DNA from: JBIOYL01 sp044870185
Lineage (GTDB): Bacteria > Actinomycetota > CALGFH01
DNA length: 11,676 nucleotides
Direction: 5' to 3'
Assembly: GCA_044870185.1 (NCBI GenBank)
Contig: JBIOYL010000111.1
Coordinates: forward strand, 1 to 11,676
The translations under genes and the position numbers were made by a program. The notes beneath the pieces were generated by a model. The model saw nothing but the letters and a program-made list of their open reading frames with translations. It did not search any database and was not told where the DNA came from. The number at the start of each line of letters is the position of its first letter. Within the stretch, counting starts at the first letter, position 1. Of the stretch, positions 7,483 to 11,676 are shown piece by piece.

Positions 7483-8592
7483 TCAGCTCACCGACACGCC
7501 GATCAGCCGACCGATCCCGAAGGTGGCCGCCGCGGCGAGCGTGCCGACCAGGAGCTGACGCAGGCCCGAGCGCAGCAGCGACCGGCCGGTGAGCAGGCTG
7601 ATGCCCGCGCCGACGGCGAACAGCGCGACCAGCGACAGCACGATCGAGGCCACGAAGGCGCCGGCGCTGCGGGCGAACAGGTACGGGGCGACGGGGACGA
7701 TGGCGCCGGTCGCGAACGCGGCGAAGCTGGAGGAGGCGACCCCCCAGGGCGAGCCGAGCTCGTCGGGGTTGAGGCCGAGCTCCTCCCGCGCCATCGTGTC
7801 GAGCGCGTGCTCGTGGTCGCGCATCATCCGCCTGGCCATGGCCTCGGCCTCCTCGCGTCCGATGCCCTTGGCCCGGTAGATCAGGGCGAGCTCGTTGGCC
7901 TCCTCTTCGGGCATGGCCGCGATCTCCTCGGACTCGAGCGCGATCTCCCGCTCGAACAGCTCGCGCTGGGAGGTCACCGAGATGTACTCCCCCGCGCCCA
8001 TGGAGAAGGCGCCGGCGAGCAGGCCGGCCAGGCCGGCCAGCAGGATGACCCGGCCGGAGGCCTGCCCGCCGGCCACCCCCATGACCAGCGACAGGTTGGA
8101 CACCAGGCCGTCGTTGACCCCGAAGATCGCCGCCCGCAGCGAGCCGGAGGCGTCACCGCGGTGCCAGCGCTCCCCCCGGATGATGCCCGAGCGGGCGTTG
8201 CCGGGGGTGAGGCCGGCCATGACCCGCGCGTGGATGCGCTCGTCGGTGGCCATCGCCACGGTCGCGTCGGGCACGTCGTCGTAGTGGCCGGCGTCGGCCA
8301 GCTCGGCACGCTGGACGATGGGCAGCACCGCGGTGGGGCCGAAGCGGCGGGCGAGCCAGCCGATGAGGCGCGCCTTGCGGCCGAGGCGGTGGCTGCCGGC
8401 GGTCGGCTCCGGCTCGCCGAGCTCGGCCAGCTTGGCGGCCCAGTGGCGGGCGTGGCGCTCCTCGGCGCCGGCCAGCTCGAGGAAGATCTCCCGCTGCTCG
8501 CCTTCGGCCCGCTCGGCCAGCGCCCGGTACATCGCGGCGCCGTCCATCTCGTCGGCCCAGTGCTGGCGGAACTGCTGTGCCTTCGACGGCAC
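7483..8592 (-). CDS. Ferritin-like domain fused to VIT1/CCC1 family iron/manganese transporter (MbfA-like)
   Basis: This 369-residue inner-membrane protein has two parts. Residues 1-125 form a rubrerythrin/ferritin-like helical domain with metal-ligand candidates E15 (DEMDGAAMYRAL), the E44xxH47 pair (AEERHARHW) and E118xxH121 (DERIHARVM). From about residue 150 follows a VIT1/CCC1 transporter: FGVNDGLVSNLSLVMGVAG (157-175) with the conserved D161, and GAFSMGAGEYISVTSQRE (194-211). An acidic cytosolic segment rich in Glu covers about 212-275, and the remaining membrane helices are near 285-306, 312-334 and 343-365. The architecture is that of membrane-bound ferritin MbfA, an iron exporter in alphaproteobacteria. 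Export of Fe2+ or Mn2+ is therefore likely but inferred. The GTG start at 8592 is fixed by AAGGAGG 7 nt upstream. Its start is only 15 nt after the pncA stop, so the two are probably co-transcribed. Confidence 0.9.
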   Translation of the reverse strand: MPSKAQQFRQHWADEMDGAAMYRALAERAEGEQREIFLELAGAEERHARHWAAKLAELGEPEPTAGSHRLGRKARLIGWLARRFGPTAVLPIVQRAELADAGHYDDVPDATVAMATDERIHARVMAGLTPGNARSGIIRGERWHRGDASGSLRAAIFGVNDGLVSNLSLVMGVAGGQASGRVILLAGLAGLLAGAFSMGAGEYISVTSQRELFEREIALESEEIAAMPEEEANELALIYRAKGIGREEAEAMARRMMRDHEHALDTMAREELGLNPDELGSPWGVASSSFAAFATGAIVPVAPYLFARSAGAFVASIVLSLVALFAVGAGISLLTGRSLLRSGLRQLLVGTLAAAATFGIGRLIGVSVS

Positions 8593-8607
8593 GGTCCTGC
8601 CTCCTTG

Positions 8608-9174
8608 CTAGGCCGCGGCCTCGCGGGCGGTGTCCTCGCGGACCCCGGCCGCGCGCAGGGCGTCGAGGGTGCGCTCGGCGTCGTCGGGCTTGACGTTGAC
8701 GGCCTTGGTCGCGTCGGTCAGCACGACCACGTCGTAGCCGGCCGCCTTGGCGTCCAGCGCGGTCGCCTGCACGCAGTAGTCGAGGGCGAGCCCGACCACG
8801 ACCACCCGGCGCACACCGCGCTCGGCCAGCCAGGCGGCCAGCTCCGGTGTCCAGGCGGTGTAGCCCTCGAGCTCGCGCTCCCGCCCCTTGAAGACCTGGA
8901 AGTGGGGCGAGACGCGCACGTCGGGGTGGAGCTGCCAGCCTTCGGTGCCCTCGACGCAGTGCGGCGGCCAGGGGCCGCCCTGGTGGTCGAACGACGAGTG
9001 GTCGGGCGGGTGGGTGTCGTAGCTGGCCACCACGTTCGGGAAGCGCTCGGCGAGCTCGTTGATGATCGGCACGATCTGGTCGCCCTCCGGCACGGCCAAG
9101 CTGCCGCCAGGGCAGAAGTCGCGCTGCATGTCGACCACGATGAGGGCATCGGTGGCGCTCGGATCGAATCGCAT
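8608..9174 (-). CDS. pncA: Nicotinamidase (pyrazinamidase-type isochorismatase-fold hydrolase)
   Basis: This 188-residue cytoplasmic enzyme hydrolyses nicotinamide to nicotinate and ammonia in NAD salvage. The catalytic triad is visible: D15 in IVVDMQRDF, K96 in QVFKGRERELEGYTAW, and nucleophile C134 in VGLALDYCVQATALDA. Metal ligands D53 and H55 (YDTHPPDHSSF) and H72 (PPHCVEG) match the nicotinamidase metal site. The A130-L131 bond before DYC occupies the usual cis-peptide position. Length is normal for the family. The frame stays open upstream to 9357, but the ATG at 9174 is chosen because GAGGAGG lies 7 nt before it and homology begins there (residues 1-10 lead straight into the first strand). 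It is the first gene of a likely operon with the ferritin/VIT1 gene. Confidence 0.93.
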   Translation of the reverse strand: MRFDPSATDALIVVDMQRDFCPGGSLAVPEGDQIVPIINELAERFPNVVASYDTHPPDHSSFDHQGGPWPPHCVEGTEGWQLHPDVRVSPHFQVFKGRERELEGYTAWTPELAAWLAERGVRRVVVVGLALDYCVQATALDAKAAGYDVVVLTDATKAVNVKPDDAERTLDALRAAGVREDTAREAAA

Positions 9175-9246
9175 CCCTGCCTCCTCGCTGCAAGCCTCGG
9201 CTCCTGTGGGCGCCGCCGATCCGTCCGGCCACCCACCCATTGATTG

Positions 9247-9252
9247 AGGGTA
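9247..9252 (-). promoter_or_regulatory. Possible -10 element for pncA
   Basis: On the minus strand this reads TACCCT, which fits the actinobacterial TANNNT -10 pattern, about 72 bp upstream of the pncA start. The flanking bases (AGGGTACGC on the plus strand) recur exactly upstream of the EcsC-like gene at 11508-11516. No good -35 hexamer is seen at 16-19 bp, so the call is tentative. Confidence 0.25.
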
Positions 9253-9355
9253 CGCTTCCGGCGCCGGGCGTCGGGCGGTTGACGCGGACGGGCTGCGACT
9301 GGCAGCCTTGCTCGGACATGAGCGAACGCGTGCGCCGCACCGCCGACCGCCCGGC

Positions 9356-9433
9356 ACCGGGCGGCCCCGACCGCGCCGCGCGGCTGGGCCCGCAACCGGG
9401 CGCCTCGCACCGCGCCGCGCGGCTGGGCCCGGC
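9356..9433. repeat. Two-copy 39-bp tandem repeat
   Basis: Two adjacent 39-bp units (9356-9394 and 9395-9433) agree at 33 of 39 positions. They share an exact 23-bp core (9370-9392 and 9409-9431). Each core includes the perfect palindrome GCCGCGCGGC followed by CTGGGCCC. The unit length is a multiple of three, so it repeats in frame in any reading frame, but no supported gene covers it. Confidence 0.8.
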
Positions 9434-9564
9434 CGCTTTCACCACCCGGGCCTGCGCTCCCCACGGGCTCGGCACGGGCAACTCGGCGGCCGGTCGGCCA
9501 CCCTGTCGCCGGGCCGCGGCGGCGCGCGCCTAGCGCACTCCCGCGGCCGCTTCCCCGCAGACGC

Positions 9565-9625
9565 TTCGTCCGTCCCGCTGCACGCGCTTCGTTCGTCCCT
9601 TGCCGCACACCCGTTCGTCCGTCCC
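9565..9625. repeat. Three direct repeats TTCGTYCGTCCC upstream of the sulfurtransferase gene
   Basis: Copies lie at 9565-9576 (TTCGTCCGTCCC), 9588-9599 (TTCGTTCGTCCC) and 9614-9625 (TTCGTCCGTCCC), with periods of 23 and 26 bp. The second and third copies both continue with TT. Spacers between copies share GCNGCAC-like bases. Position, just 44-104 bp before the ATG, suggests a cis-regulatory or leader-RNA role. This is inferred from position only. Confidence 0.7.
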
Positions 9626-9629
9626 TTCC

Positions 9630-9647
9630 CGCGTCGTCGCCGACGCG
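9630..9647 (+). promoter_or_regulatory. Leader hairpin just before the sulfurtransferase ribosome site
   Basis: CGCGTCG (9630-9636) and CGACGCG (9641-9647) form a perfect 7-bp stem closed by the tetraloop TCGC. The AAGGAGG ribosome site follows 6 nt later (9654-9660), 8 nt before the ATG at 9669. Such a GC stem could affect ribosome access or mRNA stability. It has no U-run, so it is not a good intrinsic terminator. Confidence 0.45.
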
Positions 9648-9668
9648 TTCCGCAAGGAGGCATCCGCC

Positions 9669-10514
9669 ATGGCAAGCCGCGACTCGGTCCTGATCACCAC
9701 CGACTGGCTGGCCGAGCATCTCGCCGACCCCGACGTACGCGTCGTGGAGGTCGACGAGGACACCGACGCCTACTACCGAGGCCACATCCCCGGGGCGGTG
9801 GCGGTGAACTGGAACACCGACCTGCAGGACCCGCTGCGGCGTGACTTCATCGCGCCGGAGGCGTTCGCCAAGCTCAACGACTCGCTCGGCATCACCCCCG
9901 ACACGCTGGTCGTGCTGTACGGCGGCAACAACAACTGGTTCGCTGCCTACGCCTACTGGTACTACAAGGTCTACGGGCACGGCCCGGTGAGGCTGCTCGA
10001 CGGCGGCCGCAAGGCGTGGGAGCTGGAGGGCCGCGAGCTGACCACGGAGCAGCCGGCCATCCCGGCCACCAGCGGCTACCCGGTGCGCGAGCCGGACCTG
10101 GAGATCCGGGCCTTCCGCGACCAGGTCCTGCGCGACTACGTCGGCAGCGACGCCGCCGCCCTGGTCGATGTGCGCTCGCCCGAGGAGTACCGGGGCGAGA
10201 AGCTCGCCCCCGACCACCTGCCCCAGGAGCAGGCGCAGCGCCCGGGGCACATCCCCGGGGCGGCCAACATCCCCTGGAGCAAGGCGGTCGACGGCACGAC
10301 CGGCAAGTTCCTGGCCGACGCCGACCTGCGTGCCCTGTACGAGGGCCAGGGGATCAGCCCGGACAAGGACGTGGTGGCCTACTGCAGGATCGGGGAGCGC
10401 TCGGCCCACACCTGGTTCGTCCTGCACGAGCTGCTCGACTACCGGCGGGTGCGCAACTACGACGGCTCCTGGACCGAGTGGGGCTCGCTGGTCGGGGTGC
10501 CGATCGAGCGGTAG
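9669..10514 (+). CDS. Thiosulfate sulfurtransferase (two-domain rhodanese, CysA/SseA type)
   Basis: This 281-residue cytoplasmic enzyme transfers sulfane sulfur from thiosulfate to an acceptor such as cyanide or a thiol. It has two rhodanese domains. The N-terminal one (about 6-125) contains YYRGHIPGAVAVNW (35-48) but has YGGNNNWFA in place of an active-site cysteine loop, so it is non-catalytic. The C-terminal one (about 140-281) has VDVRSPEEYRGE (167-178), GHIPGAANIPW (193-203) and the active loop CRIGERSAHTW with C239. It ends in NYDGSWTEWGSLVGVPIE, the C-terminal signature of this group. It strongly resembles the mycobacterial CysA2-type enzymes. The frame is open further upstream to 9600, but the ATG at 9669 is chosen because AAGGAGG lies 8 nt before it. 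No partner gene is seen: the next gene is convergent, 12 bp away. Confidence 0.95.
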   Translation: MASRDSVLITTDWLAEHLADPDVRVVEVDEDTDAYYRGHIPGAVAVNWNTDLQDPLRRDFIAPEAFAKLNDSLGITPDTLVVLYGGNNNWFAAYAYWYYKVYGHGPVRLLDGGRKAWELEGRELTTEQPAIPATSGYPVREPDLEIRAFRDQVLRDYVGSDAAALVDVRSPEEYRGEKLAPDHLPQEQAQRPGHIPGAANIPWSKAVDGTTGKFLADADLRALYEGQGISPDKDVVAYCRIGERSAHTWFVLHELLDYRRVRNYDGSWTEWGSLVGVPIER

Positions 10515-10526
10515 GCGTCGAGCCCC

Positions 10527-11450
10527 TCAGCGTGGGGGCGACCAGCCGCCGGGGTTGGCGGGCGGGAGCAGGGAGGGCGGCTGGTACGGCGAGGTCGGCC
10601 CCCAGGCGCCGGACCTACCACCGTCGTTGCCGGGCGCAAAGGGCCCCCAGATGACCGTCGTGCGGGGGCGGGCCCGGAGCTCGGCCCAGTACCGCTCGCC
10701 GGTCGAGCGGACCTGCTTGTTGGCCAAGCGGGCCGCCCAGACGGCGCCCAGCAGTGGCGCGATGATCTCGGGCACCACGATCCTCGCGAACCGCACTGGG
10801 ACCAGGCGGGCAACCTGCCTGGCCGCCCGGCGGACGGCCGCCTCGGGCAGCCCGCGGCGCAGTGAGAGCCGGCGCACGGCGCCCCAGCCGCCGGCCAGCT
10901 CGACCTCCCCGAGCACGCCACCCAGCAGCTCCCGGGGCGTCTGGACGGGCTCACCGGCCAGGGCGGACAGGTCGGCGCGGAGCTTGGCCTCCAGCGCGAA
11001 GAGCGCGAGCACCTCGGCCAGCGCGGTGACGCCCACGGCGCCAAGGATGCCGCCGGCCGCCGGCGGGGCGACCGAGGAGGCGGCCGCCGCGGTCTCCTGG
11101 GCGACGAGCATGCCGCCGATCGCCAACACGAGCCCGGTGGCCGTGCGGGCGGCCCGGTCGACCAGACGACGAGCGATCTGGTCGTCGGGCAGCCCCGGGT
11201 AGCGCTGGCGCAGCTCGTCCCTGCTGGCCGGGCGGATCTGGCTCGCGGCCTCGTCCAGGAGCGGCTGGATGCCGCTGCGGGCCACCTCCGACAGCCGGCC
11301 TCGCACGATACCGATGGCGTCGCGGATCAGGCGGGCGGTCGACTTGTCGTCGCCGGCGGCGGCTGTCTCGGCACCGAGCCGTTCGCCCCAGGGCTGGGCT
11401 CCGCCCCAGGGCCGATCGCCGCCCCAGGACTGGTCTCCACGGGGATTCAT
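10527..11450 (-). CDS. EcsC-like membrane-associated protein with Trp-Gly-rich tails
   Basis: This 307-residue protein has no assignable enzymatic function. The N-terminus carries three 6-residue repeats (DQSWGG, DRPWGG, AQPWGE; residues 6-23). Residues about 35-260 form the conserved part, with hydrophobic stretches at 104-117 (ATGLVLAIGGMLVA) and 131-153. Then come LLGGVLGEVELAGGWGAVRRLSL and a closing VVPEIIAPLLGAVWAA followed by RLANKQVRSTGERYW. That order (helical hairpin, then PxxGAxxxxxxNxxxxxxxGxxA/W) resembles EcsC-family proteins, whose role is poorly defined. The match is by pattern only. The last 40 residues are rich in Pro, Gly and Trp (WGP at 268-270 and 283-285). The ATG at 11450 has GAGGAG 11 nt upstream and begins the repeat tail. 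The frame stays open farther upstream without a better site. It is convergent with the sulfurtransferase gene. Confidence 0.6.
   Translation of the reverse strand: MNPRGDQSWGGDRPWGGAQPWGERLGAETAAAGDDKSTARLIRDAIGIVRGRLSEVARSGIQPLLDEAASQIRPASRDELRQRYPGLPDDQIARRLVDRAARTATGLVLAIGGMLVAQETAAAASSVAPPAAGGILGAVGVTALAEVLALFALEAKLRADLSALAGEPVQTPRELLGGVLGEVELAGGWGAVRRLSLRRGLPEAAVRRAARQVARLVPVRFARIVVPEIIAPLLGAVWAARLANKQVRSTGERYWAELRARPRTTVIWGPFAPGNDGGRSGAWGPTSPYQPPSLLPPANPGGWSPPR
11382..11435 (-). repeat. Three 18-bp in-frame tandem repeats in the EcsC-like gene
   Basis: The DNA encoding residues 6-23 consists of three degenerate 18-bp units, each containing the plus-strand core CGCCCCAGG. They encode the (D/A)(Q/R)(S/P)WG(G/E) hexapeptides of the N-terminal tail. 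Confidence 0.7.
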
Positions 11451-11507
11451 AACGCAGCACGCTCCTCGCAAGGGCCGCTCGAACCACCGAAGCCGGCCTC
11501 GCCCACC

Positions 11508-11513
11508 AGGGTA
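11508..11513 (-). promoter_or_regulatory. Possible -10 element for the EcsC-like gene
   Basis: The minus strand reads TACCCT, a TANNNT match, 58 bp before the start codon. It lies within the 9-bp word AGGGTACGC (11508-11516) that is identical to the word upstream of pncA. No well-spaced -35 was found. Confidence 0.25.
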
Positions 11514-11523
11514 CGCAACGTGG

Positions 11524-11599
11524 CCGGTCAATGGCGAGGCGACTGGCCGATGGCGGCCGGGCCGGCCGATCGCGGCCGGGCTGGCCGATGGCGGCCGCG
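11524..11599. repeat. Array of 19-bp tandem repeats
   Basis: Three contiguous 19-bp units lie at 11543-11561 (CTGGCCGATGGCGGCCGGG), 11562-11580 (two changes) and 11581-11599 (one change). A degenerate fourth unit at 11524-11542 matches the second unit's first half well (about 12 of 19 overall). Each unit carries an inverted GGCC-N6-GGCC, perfect to CGGCC-N6-GGCCG in the second unit. The position, roughly 75-150 bp upstream of the EcsC-like gene, would suit a set of protein-binding sites. Confidence 0.8.
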
Positions 11600-11634
11600 C
11601 CGGCAGGCATCGTCGCCAGATGCCGCGGACGGCG

Positions 11635-11651
11635 CATGACACCGTGTCGTG
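11635..11651. promoter_or_regulatory. Imperfect 17-bp palindrome, candidate operator
   Basis: GACAC (11638-11642) and GTGTC (11644-11648) are perfect inverted arms around a single C. One mismatch outward, CA and TG extend the symmetry. Dyads of this size are typical of helix-turn-helix regulators, but no regulator gene is visible and chance cannot be excluded. Confidence 0.25.
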
Positions 11652-11676
11652 GCCCCCGACGCCGTCAGCTGGAGTT

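Larger units (their letters stand above)
9175..9668. other. Repeat-rich divergent intergenic region between pncA and the sulfurtransferase gene
   Basis: This 494-bp stretch separates two divergently transcribed genes and holds no convincing gene. It contains the pncA ribosome site and a possible -10 box (9247-9252), a 39-bp tandem duplication (9356-9433), and a perfect 10-bp palindrome GGCGCGCGCC (9521-9530). It also contains three TTCGTYCGTCCC boxes (9565-9625) and a hairpin (9630-9647) just before the sulfurtransferase ribosome site. Short open frames run through it on both strands, but none has a ribosome site plus a recognisable protein sequence. Confidence 0.7.
11451..11676. other. Right-end noncoding region upstream of the EcsC-like gene
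   Basis: No gene is supported in these 226 bp. They contain a possible -10 box on the minus strand (TACCCT, 11513-11508, about 58 bp before the start at 11450). A TTGACC at 11531-11526 lies only 12 bp from it, too close for a standard -35. The region also holds a 19-bp tandem array (11524-11599) and an imperfect palindrome (11635-11651). Any gene beyond the edge is unseen. Confidence 0.6.

Noticed and set aside
7471..9243. A long plus-strand frame across the ferritin/VIT1 and pncA genes
   Set aside because: Both opposite-strand genes have clear catalytic motifs and ribosome sites. The plus-strand translation resembles no protein and spans two genes.
9279..9284. TTGACG as a plus-strand -35 element for the sulfurtransferase
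   Set aside because: No TANNNT-like hexamer follows at 16-19 bp, and the leader would be over 350 nt.
9240..9533. Possible small plus-strand gene (97 codons) over the 39-bp duplication
   Set aside because: It has no ribosome site, and the composition is that of noncoding GC-rich sequence. The in-frame repeat follows simply from a unit length divisible by three.
9600..9668. Upstream extension of the sulfurtransferase to 9600
   Set aside because: The strong AAGGAGG site and ATG at 9669 fit the family start. The extension would translate the repeat boxes and hairpin.
11543..11599. CRISPR-like array
   Set aside because: Units are directly adjacent with no unique spacers, and there are no cas genes in the window.
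11451..11642. Upstream extension of the EcsC-like gene to 11642
   Set aside because: The extension runs through the 19-bp tandem repeats and gives Arg/Pro-rich sequence without a ribosome site. The ATG at 11450 has GAGGAG upstream.
11636..11676. Start of a plus-strand gene at the right edge (ATG at 11636)
   Set aside because: No ribosome site precedes it and only 13 codons are visible, so coding potential cannot be judged.

Overview
The window comes from a bacterium with very high G+C content and strong G/C preference at third codon positions. Gene content and order (a squalene/hopanoid operon, a CysA-type rhodanese, an EcsC-like protein) suggest an actinobacterium or a related high-GC lineage. 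The sequence alone does not fix the genus.

Left part (2-6046, + strand): a tightly packed hopanoid operon whose 5' end lies outside the window. In order it holds the C-terminal part of HpnE (squalene-forming FAD desaturase/oxidase), a polyprenyl diphosphate synthase, squalene-hopene cyclase, one long protein fusing an HpnG-type nucleosidase to a complete IspH, and the radical SAM enzyme HpnH. Three of the four junctions are 4-nt ATGA overlaps and the fourth has a 3-nt gap, so the genes look translationally coupled. Together they would supply isoprenoid precursor (IspH), build prenyl diphosphate, finish squalene (HpnE), cyclise it (Shc), attach adenosine (HpnH) and remove adenine (HpnG domain) toward extended C35 hopanoids. 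The HpnG-IspH fusion is the most notable thing in the window.

Middle part (6056-9174, - strand): four genes convergent with the operon. In transcription order these are nicotinamidase (pncA), a ferritin-like/VIT1 fusion resembling the membrane-bound ferritin MbfA, a short adenylate kinase with an apparently leaderless start, and a classical short-chain dehydrogenase. pncA and the VIT1 gene are close enough to be one operon. The kinase may have its own promoter.

Right part (9175-11676): a 494-bp intergenic region rich in small repeats (a 39-bp tandem duplication, three TTCGTYCGTCCC boxes and a 7-bp hairpin just before a ribosome binding site). It leads into a two-domain thiosulfate sulfurtransferase on the + strand. 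Convergent with it is an EcsC-like protein with Trp-Gly-rich tails. Upstream of that gene lies a short array of 19-bp tandem repeats. No RNA genes, CRISPR arrays, insertion sequences or phage genes were seen.
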